DNA from: Mediterraneibacter faecis JCM 15917
GTDB taxonomy: Bacteria; Bacillota; Clostridia; Lachnospirales; Lachnospiraceae
Length of the DNA stretch: 64,000 nucleotides
NCBI GenBank assembly: GCA_001312505.1
Contig: BBDW01000001.1
Location: 434,001 to 498,000, forward strand
Direction: 5' to 3'
Shown here: in pieces, positions 49,390-59,939 of the stretch
Numbering within the stretch: position 1 is the stretch's first letter
How the letters are laid out: the number at the start of each line of letters is the position of its first letter
Translations under genes and position numbers: made by a program
The notes under the pieces: generated by a model
Told to the model about the DNA's origin: nothing
Databases searched by the model: none
The model's input: the letters and a program-made list of their open reading frames with translations, nothing else

Positions 49390-51706
49390 TTAGTTTATAA
49401 AGGTCTGTATTCTTTGGGAACGTATTCTCAATGGTACGATATTCCCAGAGCAACGGATTAGGCCACTGCCAACCGATACATTTGTAATATAGGACAGTTG
49501 GTTTTCGGAAATATTCAAAAGAGCTGCCAATTCTTCCCTGTCTGTACTTGCCTGATTCAAAAGAATCAAAAACTCACTGTTTGCCAACATCAGTCTTGCA
49601 GTGTCCGATTTCAGAAGTTCCTCAACATTTTGGGTTAAACCTGTCACGAATCCATTGTATTTTCTGATTCTCTTGTACAGTCGGTAGAAGAAATTTGCAC
49701 TGTATTCATAGCGGAATAACAGATAGAACTCATCGGCAAATATCCATGTCGTTTTTCCTTCTTTCCAGTTCTGAATTACCCTGTTGAAAATACTGTCTAA
49801 GGTAACCAGCATTCCCAGTGGCATAAGCTGTTCCCCCCAGTTCCCGGATATCATAATCCATGATCCTGTTCTTCTTATTCACATTGGTCGGCTGTGCAAA
49901 GGTGTTCAGGCTTCCATTGATAAAAAGTTCGGATGACAGTGCAAGTCCCCCCCTTGCCTCTTCTTCCGGCTGTAACATCAACTGTCGGTACATATCTTTC
50001 AATGTCGGAACTTCTCCGGTATAACCACTTCGGATATAATCCCGGTACACATCTGCAGCACAGCGGTCCAGGATTGACTTTTCTTTTGCTGACAGGTTTC
50101 CTGCTCCAACCAACTGTTCAAATACAGACAGAATAAACTCCGATTTTTCAATCAGTGGATTCTTTTCATTGCCGTAGGCTGCGTCCATATCCATTGCATT
50201 CAGGTGATTGTCTGATGTCGCAGATACTTTTACAACCTGTCCACCCAGAGCCTCTACTAATTTTGTGAATTCGGACTCCGGATCAAGAATCAGGATATCG
50301 TCATCGGTACTCAATGCCAGATGCACAATCTCTTCTTTTGCCGAAAAGCTCTTTCCTGATCCACTGACGCCCAACCGGAAACTGTTTCCATTCATCAGTT
50401 TCTTCCGGTCGGCTACCAGAAGGTTCTTGCTGACTGCATTCTGCCCATAATAGATACCGCCCGGCTGCAGGATTTCCTGTGTATGGAACGGGATTAAAAC
50501 AGCCGTTGATTCCGTTGTCAATGTACGCAGGGCATTGATCTTTCGCAGTCCGTAAGGAAGCACTGTATTGAGTCCGTCCACTTGCTGCCACTTTAATGTT
50601 GCCATCTGGCACAGATGCTTTCTTGCTATCGACAATAATAATTCCGTATCGGAATCCAACTGTTTTTTACTGTCTGCCAGATGTACCATTGTCAAAATTC
50701 CGAACATCATACGCTGGTCTCTGGTTGTCAGATCATCGAGCATTTCCTTGGTTTCTTTTCTCTGAAGTTCCATATCGTATGGTACGATTGCCGAGAAGTT
50801 ATTATTAGCGTTCTGCCTTCTCTGCCAGTTGGTCACGTTGGTTTCCACACCAAGCAGTCGGTTCTGGATTTCCCTTACCGCTTCATCCGTAGGGACTGGC
50901 AGGATATCAATCGACAATATCAGATTCCGGCTGAAGTCACACAGTTCTGAAATCATGTCATCTTTAACATAACTTGCATAATCCTGCATATACAGGACTC
51001 TTCCGTACCTGTCACCGATTTTAAAATGGTCACGTTCAAATTCCATAGAATCCGGACACATCCAGTCCTTGAAACTTGTTCCCTTCTTGGCAAATTGTTT
51101 CAGATCAAACGGAAATGCCTGTGGGACATCTCCCTTGAAGAAGTCCCTGAAAATCTGGAGCCGGCTCTCTGCGTCCAGTCCTTCTGCTGTGGACGATAAC
51201 TTTGCCAGATGTGTTACGATGTCTGTTCCGATACGTGCAAAATAGGTTCTTGCATCGTCAATCGATCTTTTATGTACACTGACAGTCAGATACCGTTCCT
51301 GATAGATGCTGTTGTTTGTTCCTGTAATCTTAGACAGGAGCATTTCGTTGTATTCTTCCCGATAGTGGTCCAGTCCATCTTCCTTCATTGGAAGCAGGAT
51401 TGATTTTTCAAATTCTTCTTTATTGATTCTCCGGTTATTGATGGTAATTTTGGCAGAAATGCCGGAATCCAGTGAATTTAAGAGTTCGGAATAATCCAGA
51501 AACATTTCTGTCTTATTGTCCTTACTCGCAATATAATAGTTGATATCTGTAAAACGATATGTTTTTGAGAATTTCGTTCCCTGTTGAAAAATTCCATCCG
51601 GCCAGATTCGCTGGATGGGAATTGCCTGTTGGACTGATTTCGGAACTTTGAAGCGTTCCTTATCCATCCGAAGTGCCTGACTTAAGGTTTTAATCAAAGG
51701 CATCAC
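49390..51706 (-). CDS. virB4: VirB4-type conjugative transfer ATPase (one frameshift)
   Basis: The energising ATPase of the type IV secretion channel, about 772 aa. An N-terminal VirB4 domain (IQRIWPDGIFQQGTKFSKTY) is followed by Walker A RLGVSGSGKSFSAKEEIV and Walker B TTWIFADEFYLLFRYEYSA. At the C6 run 49833-49838 two bases fewer gives DIRELGEQLMPLGMLVTLDS, which joins the two halves. A C7 run (49947-49953) gives EEARGGLAL. It overlaps the PrgI-like gene by 17 bp. The family is TcpF/VirB4 of Tn916- and Tn1549-like elements. Confidence 0.9.
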
Positions 51707-52130
51707 TCCTTCCCTTGCGTTTCTTTCTCTGTTTTGCTTCTGCTCTTTGCTCCCGCTCTTTTATGATTTCCGCTCCATCCTTTTGATTCTTTTCTCCCAG
51801 CGAGATGGTCTCCTGCATGCAGGAGTAGTGGATATCTTCCGACTGAAACACCAGTTTCTTCGGATACAGCAATTCGGATTTGATCACTGCCCATAAAAAC
51901 TGTTCGGCTGTCATACCATGATATTTGAAAAAGCCACAGGCAGCAAATGGAGTAGCACCAAGCACACACAGCCATCCGGTTATTTCCTGTCCGGTAATTT
52001 CACGCATTCCAAAGTAAATTCCGATTGCTGTAAGAATCGCAAGAACAGAACACACACATTGTCTCAGGTCCAGTCCCATAAACATGGATTCCTGATAGTC
52101 CCGGATTTCTTTATTCATCTTGACTTCCAT
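51690..52130 (-). CDS. PrgI-like membrane protein of the transfer complex
   Basis: 146 residues. MNKEIRDYQESMFMGLDLRQ is the conserved PrgI start (NKEIR-Y-E-xFxGLslRQ), followed by two membrane helices (CVCSVLAILTAIGIYFG and ITGWLCVLGATPFAACGFF), then PKKLVFQSEDIHYSCMQ and a charged tail. Directly upstream of virB4 as in other Firmicutes conjugation modules, where it corresponds to VirB3. Confidence 0.85.
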   Translation of the reverse strand: MEVKMNKEIRDYQESMFMGLDLRQCVCSVLAILTAIGIYFGMREITGQEITGWLCVLGATPFAACGFFKYHGMTAEQFLWAVIKSELLYPKKLVFQSEDIHYSCMQETISLGEKNQKDGAEIIKEREQRAEAKQRKKRKGRSDAFD

Positions 52131-52133
52131 AAC

Positions 52134-52563
52134 TTATCGCTCCTTTCCTCTGCTTTGTTTCTTCGTTTTCTGTGGTTTTTCTTTCGGTACTTCTATCCCG
52201 GCAAATCTACAGTGTTCTGCAACGCCTTCCGGATCAAATTCCGCAAGTCTTGCTAGATCAAACGCTACCTTCTGATAGGTTGCATATCCTGATCTTCCTG
52301 TTTCATTCAACACTTTTCCTAGTTTATGTTCCTTGATAAAATGAAGCATATCCTTGGTAAAATCTCCTGTTATAAAAGCCTCATTTGGCTCTAAGACTGA
52401 TAGGGCAGATTAATGGTTACATCTCCAAAATCTTCCCATTCTCTCCCTTCCTTATGGCAGAGTCTACATATAAATTTCCATTGTTCCGATAAGAGCTCAC
52501 TCGTATTGCTACTGTCTCACGTCCAAATTCCCAGTTATATCTTAATGTTTTCTTTATATCCAT
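52134..52563 (-). CDS. DUF4313-type ICE protein (two frameshifts)
   Basis: ATG 52561-52563 starts DIKKTLRYNWEFGRETVAIR, then SSYRNNGNLYV. Adding one G continues LCHKEGREWEDFGDVTINLP. Adding one T continues LEPNEAFITGDFTKDMLHF and the open C-terminal part (HKLGKVLNETGRSGYATYQK, FDLARLAEFDPEGVAEHC). F-G-D-x-T-x-N-L-P and the final tyrosine-rich segment match DUF4313 as found in many Lachnospiraceae ICEs. Function unknown. Both indels are single-base losses in short homopolymers. Confidence 0.65.
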
Positions 52564-52567
52564 ATTT

Positions 52568-53412
52568 TTAACCTCCAAGTCCCATCATTTCTCTGACAAT
52601 ACGGTCAGATGCCTTAATTGCTCCAACCAGCACCAGTAAATTAAATACCAGTTCTCCGACATAGTTCCACACGATTGTAACTGCACTCAACTCCGTATCT
52701 CCGACAGCCGGAGGGCTTGCTGCATAAGCAGAAAAGATAATACATGCCAGTGCAATAATTGCCCCCCTTCCAGACATACGCCTACATAAGAACGGATAAA
52801 GTTCTTTCCAATGGACTGCGTGGGTTCTCCTGCAAATGAGGAAATCGGAATCGGGGCGATTGCCGTATACATATAGATTTTGAACATTCTGCCATACACT
52901 GTCAGGATCATTACAAATGACAATACAGTGATCAGCAGACTGCCAAGCAGTGTAACAATCCACAACGGAATGGATTCCAGCATTCCCACGCTCTCAATCT
53001 TATCTACAATCTCCGTTGGCAGTTCCGTCACGCTTCCTGCCATACTGGAGCCACTCATTACGGTTGTCACGATTCCCTGCACAATGGAAAACAGTGCCTG
53101 CATAAGTTCCATCCCGTATGTAATTGCTCCCTGAGCAAGTGCAAACCGGATAAATGCTTTTAGCACATGTTCCGGCTTTTTCAGATCTGTAAAACTGCCA
53201 CACGTTTTAATGATTCCGGCTGCGAAAAATAATACCAGTAATCCATAAGCAATGGCTGTCAGTGCATCATTAATATTTACCATAATCCGCCAGATGCCGC
53301 CGCCCTTAAAAGTTGCCGGATTTTCGGTCAGCAGAGTCCACAGTTCTGCCATCTTTTCACTCCATGTGGATAGTGCTGAGTTTAGATTCTGTACAATCCA
53401 GTTATCACTCAA
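52568..53412 (-). CDS. TrbL/VirB6-like transfer membrane protein (one frameshift)
   Basis: About 281 residues with five to six transmembrane helices (LTAIAYGLLVLFFAAGII, IPLWIVTLLGSLLITVLSFV, AIAPIPISSFAGEP). At the C6 run 52762-52767 two bases fewer joins SYVGVCLEG to AIIALACIIFSAYAASP, then NYVGELVFNLLVLVGAIKAS. QSIGKNFIRSYVGVCLEG-A is typical of TrbL-like proteins of CTn2/Tn1549-type elements. Probably a channel component. Confidence 0.8.
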
Positions 53413-53498
53413 AAACTCTCACCTCCTTAAACATATTTTTGAATACAGGAGTACCTTCCGGCACTCCTGCTGTTTCCTGATATATTTTTTCAAAGAGC

Positions 53499-53876
53499 TT
53501 ACGCCATAATCAAATCGAGATTTCTTTGGCGAACGTAATAATTACCCCCTCCGGCCAGTGTCAGAAATCCATTTGCCCTCTGGCTTGGATCATGGCTTTT
53601 TAAAGACAGACCAACCTGCACAACACCAAATCCAAGCAAAATCAAACCGATCGCACGAATCAGAGAAAAAATAAATGTAGACAAGTTATTGATAACGGAC
53701 AACGGATCTCCGGCTGCGAATGCGGTCGTTGCTCCAACCGTTACGGTCAGTACCAGCGCCATGTAAAGGCTCATCCACTTTTTCTGTTTTCTCCCCCCCA
53801 TCGGCATCGGGGTTGTCATTTTTTCAGTTGTATTCTTTTTTGTTCTATTTTTTTCTCCTGTGAGAAGTTTCTTCAA
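53499..53876 (-). CDS. Maff2-family small membrane protein (two compensating indels)
   Basis: 125 residues. After a polar start (KKLLTGEKNRTKKNTTEKM) come two transmembrane helices: MALVLTVTVGATTAFAAG and SLIRAIGLILLGFGVVQVGL, then SLKSHDPSQRANGFLTLAGG. The family ends GGVIITFAKEILDLI. Here the C5 run 53545-53549 shifts the frame (GGGNYYVRQRN), and a one-base loss shortly after restores it (LDLIMA), so the printed middle is wrong while both ends are right. A C7 run (53793-53799) gives PMGGRKQ. Corresponds to a VirB2-like or small channel protein. Confidence 0.75.
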   Translation of the reverse strand: MKKLLTGEKNRTKKNTTEKMTTPMPMGGRKQKKWMSLYMALVLTVTVGATTAFAAGDPLSVINNLSTFIFSLIRAIGLILLGFGVVQVGLSLKSHDPSQRANGFLTLAGGGNYYVRQRNLDLIMA

Positions 53877-53906
53877 TACACATCACTCCAATCCATCAAA
53901 AAACTG

Positions 53907-55659
53907 CTATTCACCAAGGATGTCCTCGGTAGACAGCAGTTCGTAGTCGTCTAATCTGTTAATGTCAATCTTTAGGTCGTCGTGAGCCAGTGGTGTTTTC
54001 GCATAATCATAAGGCGATGCACCACCGTCCTCTGTGTATCTGAAATTCACATGCTTTTTTAAATCATATTTATCGTCCATGATTGGACGCTCCCCACGAA
54101 TAAACAAAATCGCTTTGCGGTTATCTAAAAGCCGTATTTCATCCGGTGTTAAAAGTTCCCTTCCAGTCTGCTGATAATTCACCGAATAGCTACCGCTACG
54201 CCCTTTTGTCTGTCCGTAGGTATTGGTATCCAATGTCTCTTTTCCCAATAATTCCGAGACATACTTATGTCCTTCTTTTTCATTTCCACCCAAATATAAA
54301 AATTCATCGCAGTTACCGATAAGACTCTCATACGAGTCTTTAAACAAGGCTTTCATCTGTGCAATGTTCTGGATGATGATACTGCAGGAAATCCCTCTGG
54401 AACGCATGGTTGCCAGAATCTTGTCAAAGTCATCCGGCAATGCTACGTTTGGCCATTCATCCATAATGCAGTGTACCGGAATCGGAAGCCTTCCTCCGTA
54501 CTTCCGGTCTGCCACATAATACAGTGTCTGAAACAGATTGCTGTAAATCATGCCGACCAGATAATTCATACTGGTGTCCGCATCTGGAATACAGCAAAAC
54601 AGTGCCACTTTTTTCTCCCCCCGATACTGTATAAGTCCAGTTCGTCTGTACAGGTCAGATTGGCGATCTGTTTCAGATTGAACGCTGCCAGACGAACACC
54701 AACAGAAATCAAAATAGATTTCGCAGTCTTGCCGGCCGCCTGCTTATAAATGGCATACTGCTTGACCGCAATACTCTCTGGGTCCCGCATTTCCAGTCTT
54801 TCAAACAAAATGTCCAATGGTGACTGGTAATCCTCATCATCTTCTTTGACCTGTGCACTGCCAAGCATTTCCATGATCATCGGGAAGTTCTGTTCTTCTG
54901 GTGGAGCTTCATGCAGCAAATACAGCATAAGTGCCTGTAAAAGTGCAGTCTCGGACTTCTCCCAAAACGGGTCTGAGCTCTGCGCTCCCTTCGGTGTTGT
55001 GTTGCGGATCAGGTTATTGATCAGCTTCAGTACATCCTTATCATCCCGGACATACGCAAACGGGTTATAACACCAGGAAGTCTCCGGATTGATCAAATCA
55101 AAAACCCGGACTTCATATCCATTCCGTTCCAGAACACCTCCTGTTTTGCGCAGAAGTTCCGCTTTCGGATCTGTGATCACCATCGAGCAGTTGCACTGCA
55201 TGATGTTCGGAATCGCATAGGTCCGGCTCTTTCCTGCCCCCCCGGAACCTCCGACTACCAGCACATTTAAATTTCGTTTATGCTTATATCCATCCAGTCC
55301 CATGCGGAAATGCTGTGTCAGAAGCAGATTATTCGTGTACTGCTTTTCGCAGTAACGTCTGCAGATTTCGGACACATTGCCCCATTTTGCGGAACCATGT
55401 TCCACGCCTCTTCTATAATTTCTTTTTTGGGATTCATAAATACCAATGCCTAAGAAATAGGCTGCTGTGAATATCAGAATACATTTGAACGTATACGGTG
55501 TATACGTGATAAAAAACGGCTGTTCGAGTTTTTCGCTCAGCGTTTCTAAGATTTGAATAAAATTCTTATCCGGTGTAATGGCACAAGCGGTAATCGCTGC
55601 CGCCCACCAGACAAATGGCAGAAAGACAAGATACAGAACCCAGTCCTGCTTTTTTGTAC
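53907..55659 (-). CDS. virD4: VirD4/TraG-type coupling ATPase (one frameshift)
   Basis: It links the relaxosome to the secretion channel. Two N-terminal membrane helices are legible upstream of the first Met (QDWVLYLVFLPFVWWAAAIT and FKCILIFTAAYFLGIGIY), so the gene starts near 55659; the exact start codon is not readable (ATA where ATG would be expected). Walker A reads VVGGSGGAGKSRTYAIPN; relatives have GGSGAGKSR, and the extra G comes from the C7 run 55237-55243. At the C6 run 54617-54622 two bases fewer joins LDLYSIG to EKKVALFCCIPDADTSMNYL. Walker B is IPVHCIMDEWPNVAL. About 584 aa. Confidence 0.88.
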
Positions 55660-55941
55660 TTATCTCTGCAAGTCAGATTCTCTTTTCTTGCGTGGCTTTT
55701 CTTCTGGATGTCCCTGTCCTTCTTTCTTATGAAAGGAATCCACCCCCCCCGGTATCAGTGAGAGACTTCTGCCGTTGTCCCACTTAACACCGAGCTGGCC
55801 TGCATCATCCACATACTGCACAGTTCCTTCCAGTCCCTGCGGCATACCCGCTTCTCCGTCCATCGAATTCAGACAGATTCTTGTTCCTGCCGGATACTGT
55901 TCTCTAAGTCTTGCCACTTTTTCTCTTGAATAAATGACCAA
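55660..55941 (-). CDS. DUF4314 protein
   Basis: 93 residues from TTG 55939-55941 with AAAGGAG upstream: MVIYSREKVARLREQYPAGT, then RICLNSMDG, GLEGTVQYVDDAGQLGVKWD, GRSLSLIPGGVDSFHK. The Y-P-x-G-TRI-L--M and G-x-l-x-VD-D-G-ql-v-WDNG-sL-l-pG-D-F pattern is DUF4314; the doubled G is from the C8 run 55743-55750. A small SH3-like barrel common in ICEs. Just upstream of virD4. Confidence 0.8.
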   Translation of the reverse strand: MVIYSREKVARLREQYPAGTRICLNSMDGEAGMPQGLEGTVQYVDDAGQLGVKWDNGRSLSLIPGGVDSFHKKEGQGHPEEKPRKKRESDLQR

Positions 55942-55957
55942 TCAACCACTCCTTTCT

Positions 55958-56269
55958 CTACCAGAACATGTGTCTGGTGGTATTCGGTTTTGCAACCTGA
56001 ATAATGATTTTATCTATTCCATCACTATATCTTCCGGCTGCAAGATATTTACTTCTAAGCCTGTTCAGTGCCTTACGGATCTGCCTTTGTTCCCCGGCTG
56101 TAATCTGCAGCCGTTTCTGGGCGAGGTCGTATTCACTTACTTTTTTCAGAAGAGCTTTCGTTTCTTCCAAACATTCATCCTGCTCACTCTGTGCCTGCAG
56201 CTCATCATTCAGTGCCACCACGAACATATTTTTCATAATGTTATCCATCTTCAAATAGTATTTTGTCAT
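55958..56269 (-). CDS. Small helical ICE protein of unknown function
   Basis: 103 residues with a good ribosome site (AAGGAGGTCAGCCAG before ATG 56267-56269): NMFVVALNDELQAQSEQDEC, LEETKALLKKVSEYDLAQKR, GEQRQIRKALNRLRSKYLAA, then a beta tail (GIDKIIIQVAKPN). Probably a helical DNA- or protein-binding factor. I cannot name its family. Confidence 0.6.
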   Translation of the reverse strand: MTKYYLKMDNIMKNMFVVALNDELQAQSEQDECLEETKALLKKVSEYDLAQKRLQITAGEQRQIRKALNRLRSKYLAAGRYSDGIDKIIIQVAKPNTTRHMFW

Positions 56270-56352
56270 CTGGCTGACCTCCTTTTTTTGTTACACCAAC
56301 CATATCACAAGACCTCCGTAATAGCTACTCCAACCATCCAACTTTTTCACTT

Positions 56353-57348
56353 TTATCGTTCCGGCTGGCTCTTTGCTTTTTTCTCTTTTCCGGATGCTTT
56401 TTCAGATGGTTTTTCATCCTTGGTTTCCGGTATTTTTACAGGGTCTCCGATTGCGAACTCATCGGTTATATACTCCTGTTCCTTTGCACCAAAATTGCGT
56501 TCGATATGGTTTCGTATACTGTAGGAAGCCTGACGGACATCATTTAAAAAGTCTCTCAGTTCCTGCGGATCTTTCTTTCCACATTCATTTCTCTGTGCAA
56601 TATACTCCAGATTGAATCCGGTAACATCCACACCATAACGTTTTGCAATCACATAGGCCGCACAATATGCCTGTGCGCTGACTTTCTGTCGGCTGTAGGT
56701 TCCGGTATGCTGGTCCAGTGCTGCACATGCCAGTTCTCTGTTCAGTGCATGGAATGTCGTTACTTCACTCATTCCGTTGCGGATATAAATGGTACGGTAT
56801 CTCGGATTGTACTGGGCCTGCACTTTGTCTGGCAGATCATCCTCAATCTGTACACGCACCGACTGGTCTTTTAAGACAGCTCCTACCAGTTCTGTCAAAC
56901 TTCGCTGTGAGCGTTCTTCTAATGGCTTTCCTGACATCTGACTGATGTCAAATCCTTTTCCGATCGTATACCCTCTCCGCATTTCTCCGTCTTTTTCGTA
57001 TTCAGTGGAAATCATATAAGTAATGCCATGCTCCCCCCCTGCTTTTACTGAACGGTGTTCTTCTCTCCAGCGTTCATAAGACCTTACCACCTTAAAATCC
57101 GGATGCTGTCCGTAGATCAAAAGCAGATTCGGAGTTCTCTGTGTATTACACTCTGCCATAAAATCCAGAAAGCCTTTCAGTTTTTCTCCATCCTGAAAAA
57201 CTCCCTGTGCCTGTGAATCTACTTCAGCCCATACCTCTTCTCTTTCCTGCTGCTTCTTGGCTGCATATTCTTCCTTGGTCAATTTCTGTTCAGGAATCTG
57301 CTGTTCTTCCGTTCCACCTGAAATCATATCTGTTAAATCCATATACAT
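56353..57348 (-). CDS. ArdC/LtrC-like ICE protein (single-stranded DNA-binding and peptidase-like domain)
   Basis: 331 residues. EKLKGFLDFMAECNTQRTPN then LLLIYGQHPDFKVVRSYERW is the N-terminal ssDNA-binding-type domain of ArdC/LtrC proteins. YNPRYRTIYIRNGMSEVTTF followed by HALNRELACAALDQHT occupies the metallopeptidase-like position, where many relatives have HExxH; here the first His is followed by A-L-N-R-E, so the motif is not intact and catalysis is doubtful. A C7 run (57033-57039) gives KAGGEHG. It overlaps the pcfB stop. Confidence 0.65.
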   Translation of the reverse strand: MYMDLTDMISGGTEEQQIPEQKLTKEEYAAKKQQEREEVWAEVDSQAQGVFQDGEKLKGFLDFMAECNTQRTPNLLLIYGQHPDFKVVRSYERWREEHRSVKAGGEHGITYMISTEYEKDGEMRRGYTIGKGFDISQMSGKPLEERSQRSLTELVGAVLKDQSVRVQIEDDLPDKVQAQYNPRYRTIYIRNGMSEVTTFHALNRELACAALDQHTGTYSRQKVSAQAYCAAYVIAKRYGVDVTGFNLEYIAQRNECGKKDPQELRDFLNDVRQASYSIRNHIERNFGAKEQEYITDEFAIGDPVKIPETKDEKPSEKASGKEKKAKSQPER

Positions 57349-58157
57349 TACCTGCCTTTCGTTTTCATATTCTTACGTTTCTTCCTGCTCTCTCTGGCAT
57401 TTTTCCGTCTGTCCGGCCTCTTACGTTTCTCTTCCTGTTCCTTACGGATATCTCCAAGTTCTTTCCGCACAGATGGTTTTTCATTCTTTTCTTCCCAGCT
57501 AGTTTCCCGACCGGAAGAAATATTTTTGTTGCGCGAGAAAGGTTCGGACGGATTCTTTGCTTTCCCCTCCTGCGCATGTGTAAAATTTCCTTCCGGGAAA
57601 GCCTCATCCCCGATCTGGAACATTTCTTCCGCATCATCCAGTTCAAATTCTATCTTACCTTCCGGCAGGACAACGGTCTCTGTCCGTACATTCTCCCCCC
57701 CGGTTTCTTTTTCCATCTGGTTCTCTGCCTTTTCCGGTGCATTCTCTTTTTCCACTGCTTCTGTAACCATAGAGCCTGATTCTGCTTTTACAAAATCCAG
57801 ATTCATCCGGTCTAATACCCGGTTCATCTTTGCTGCATCATCTGCAAATACCATGACCTCTGTCTGATCCGGATTCACCTTATCTTTGATGACAACATAT
57901 AAGATACCTCTCGCTTTGGCTTCTTTCGCAAATTCTTTTAAGCGGTCACCCGGAACGGTAAAAAATTTCATCGGGCGCTGTTCCTTTAACATTCTGGTAA
58001 GCCTTGTTTTCCCTCTTGTCTTTTTCTGATCTTTCAGGGCGGCCGCAATAAAGATTGCCACATGCTTTGCCACATTTCCGGTAATCTTCAAAGAGTATTC
58101 CATTCCTTCCAGACTGTACCGCACCACCTGATCTGCCGGTTCTGCTCCGTAATTCAT
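57348..58157 (-). CDS. pcfB: PcfB-like protein (DUF3801), relaxosome accessory factor
   Basis: 269 residues. The N-terminal 110 residues (VRYSLEGMEYSLKITGNVAK, VAIFIAAALKDQKKTRGKTR, RPMKFFTVPGDRLKEFAKEA, GILYVVIKDKVNPDQTEVMV) are the DUF3801/PcfB domain, which couples relaxase complexes to VirD4. A Glu/Lys-rich tail follows (RKEQEEKRKRPDRRKNARES). A C7 run (57695-57701) gives ETGGEN. It sits directly after the relaxase gene. Confidence 0.85.
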   Translation of the reverse strand: MNYGAEPADQVVRYSLEGMEYSLKITGNVAKHVAIFIAAALKDQKKTRGKTRLTRMLKEQRPMKFFTVPGDRLKEFAKEAKARGILYVVIKDKVNPDQTEVMVFADDAAKMNRVLDRMNLDFVKAESGSMVTEAVEKENAPEKAENQMEKETGGENVRTETVVLPEGKIEFELDDAEEMFQIGDEAFPEGNFTHAQEGKAKNPSEPFSRNKNISSGRETSWEEKNEKPSVRKELGDIRKEQEEKRKRPDRRKNARESRKKRKNMKTKGR

Positions 58158-58159
58158 AC

Positions 58160-59446
58160 TTATCTCACCTCCTGACTCTCTTTTTCTTTGTATTCCACAC
58201 GTTTCTCATTCTGGTTTTGTTCTTCTGCCTTTCGAAGTCTTTCTTCGATTTCCAATGAATGCTTTTCAATCCGGACGGTCATACGGACTTCTTTTCGGAG
58301 ATTTTTTAATTCCTCATTGATTTCGGACAGCCGTACTTTTCCACTGTCTTCACTGTCATTCCGATAGAGCTTTCTGCGTTCCTTCATCAGTTCTGAAATC
58401 TGTTTTTGTAACGGCTCACGGTATGTGGCAAGCTGTTCTCTGGTCGTAATGTCATGCTTCATTAAAAACTCAATCTGTTCAATCCTCTGATCCAGTTTCC
58501 GGATATCCTCTCTGATGGCATACGGACTTCTTCTCGGTCTTTTTGGCAGTACTCCCATTTGATATAAATAGGAATAATACAGTGCCTGAATCCCGGTCAG
58601 TTTCTTTTTGGGATGAATCTGTACTGCCTTTTGATAGACTCGTTTCACCTTTGGCTGTAGTATCTGCCCACGTATTTCCTCTTCGGAATAGTTTTTTCCG
58701 AGAGAACGCAGACGGATATACCGCTCCATTCCCGGAGCTTTTAAAGAAATGTATTTCCTGTTCAGTTTCCATGTATAACCCCGCTTTTCCATCTCTTTTA
58801 GGAATTGTAACCAGGAGTAGCTTTCCTGTACCGATTCCCTGATATCCAAACGGATCGCCATTCTCCATGTCGGTTTTCCTTCCTGTTCTGCTTTCCACTG
58901 TACATAAGGGATTGATTTTTTCTGATTGGATTCAATGATAGACAGACCATATTTTCTGCACAGGTCATCGGAAATCTTACGGATCTCCGTATAATAACTC
59001 TTAGCATTACTATGGTACTTATGTCCGTCCACCATGCTTACAGAATTCCAGACAATATGATTATGATAGTGTCTGGTATTAAGATGTGTTGTTATGACTA
59101 CTTCAAACTGTCCTTTTAAGAGCCGGTCTGCCAGTTCCTGCCCGATGAGATGTGCCAGTTCCGGTGTCACCTCACCTTCTGCAAAACTCTGTACCAGATG
59201 GTATCCTTCCACACCGCCCATCTTATGGAATCTCTTTTTCGTTGTCAGCATATCTTCATACGCATTTTCATTGGTGCATCCGATGGTATCTTCGAAGACC
59301 GCTTGTTCCGTCTTTGTCCGGTTCATGGCATAATCAATGGCAGCCTCCAGAGAGTCTGCTTTCTGTGTGGTTTTTTCTTTGTCTTTCACATATTCGATGG
59401 AACGGTCCAGGCGGTGGACGGGGGGGATAACACTTGTATAAGCCAT
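58160..59446 (-). CDS. MOBP-type relaxase
   Basis: 428 residues. This enzyme nicks oriT and leads the DNA strand into the recipient. SIEYVKDKEKTTQKADSLEA is the Firmicutes version of the relaxase start. The catalytic His cluster is THLNTRHYHNHIVWNSVSM (HxxxxxHxHxHNHIV-N-v). KYHSNAKSYYTEIRKISDDL and the C-terminal helical basic region follow. The nicking Tyr is probably in the N-terminal 30 residues. A G7 run on the plus strand (59420-59426) gives SVIPPVHRLDRS, probably one P too many. It lies next to mobC. Confidence 0.9.
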   Translation of the reverse strand: MAYTSVIPPVHRLDRSIEYVKDKEKTTQKADSLEAAIDYAMNRTKTEQAVFEDTIGCTNENAYEDMLTTKKRFHKMGGVEGYHLVQSFAEGEVTPELAHLIGQELADRLLKGQFEVVITTHLNTRHYHNHIVWNSVSMVDGHKYHSNAKSYYTEIRKISDDLCRKYGLSIIESNQKKSIPYVQWKAEQEGKPTWRMAIRLDIRESVQESYSWLQFLKEMEKRGYTWKLNRKYISLKAPGMERYIRLRSLGKNYSEEEIRGQILQPKVKRVYQKAVQIHPKKKLTGIQALYYSYLYQMGVLPKRPRRSPYAIREDIRKLDQRIEQIEFLMKHDITTREQLATYREPLQKQISELMKERRKLYRNDSEDSGKVRLSEINEELKNLRKEVRMTVRIEKHSLEIEERLRKAEEQNQNEKRVEYKEKESQEVR

Positions 59447-59452
59447 CTGTCA

Positions 59453-59761
59453 TTACCACTCTTCCTTTACCAGATGCCATGTCTCTTTGGTAAGCCGGAG
59501 CATTTCCTGTACACTCTGCTCACTTGCCATTCCCGAAGCATTCGCAACATGGGCAAGCTGGTTCGCATTATTGCACAGACCCGCTATCTTCCTAAGCAGT
59601 TCCGGGTGATGTTCACAAGGTTTTGCGTGTACCTGTGCTCCTAAGATCAGCGAACGCATAAACTCTTCCCGACTCAGTCCGCTTTTTTCCACCTGTTCCT
59701 CCAATTCCCTGAGTTCCCTTGCATTTAACCGCACCGGGATCACATGGTTTCGTTTTCGCAT
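59453..59761 (-). CDS. mobC: MobC-like relaxosome protein
   Basis: 102 residues: RKRNHVIPVRLNARELRELE then EQVEKSGLSREEFMRSLIL is a ribbon-helix-helix DNA-binding N-terminus, and LRKIAGLCNNANQLAHVANA is the signature MobC helix (l-ki-gN-NNLNQ-A-AN). It assists nicking at oriT. It overlaps the DUF3789 gene and ends 6 bp before the relaxase gene. Confidence 0.9.
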   Translation of the reverse strand: MRKRNHVIPVRLNARELRELEEQVEKSGLSREEFMRSLILGAQVHAKPCEHHPELLRKIAGLCNNANQLAHVANASGMASEQSVQEMLRLTKETWHLVKEEW

Positions 59762-59910
59762 TGCATCACCGTCCCTTCTCTTTTCTCTTTCATCATATCG
59801 CCAAGCTCCTCATCGGATTTTTTCGCTGCAACCATGCAACAGGTCACTATCACTCCTATAAATCCTCCGCTCATCAATGCGATTACAATCATTACTCCAT
59901 TTCTTAACAT
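59740..59910 (-). CDS. DUF3789-like single-pass membrane protein
   Basis: 56 residues from ATG 59908-59910 with GGAAGGA upstream; a longer frame exists but lacks a site. MLRNGVMIVIALMSGGFIGV then IVTCCMVAAKKSDEELGDMM: one membrane helix with glycines, Cys-Cys and a short charged tail, as in DUF3789 proteins that precede MobC in many ICEs. Function unknown. Confidence 0.7.
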   Translation of the reverse strand: MLRNGVMIVIALMSGGFIGVIVTCCMVAAKKSDEELGDMMKEKREGTVMQCENETM

Positions 59911-59939
59911 GACTTGATCCTTCCTTTCCATTTCCGTCT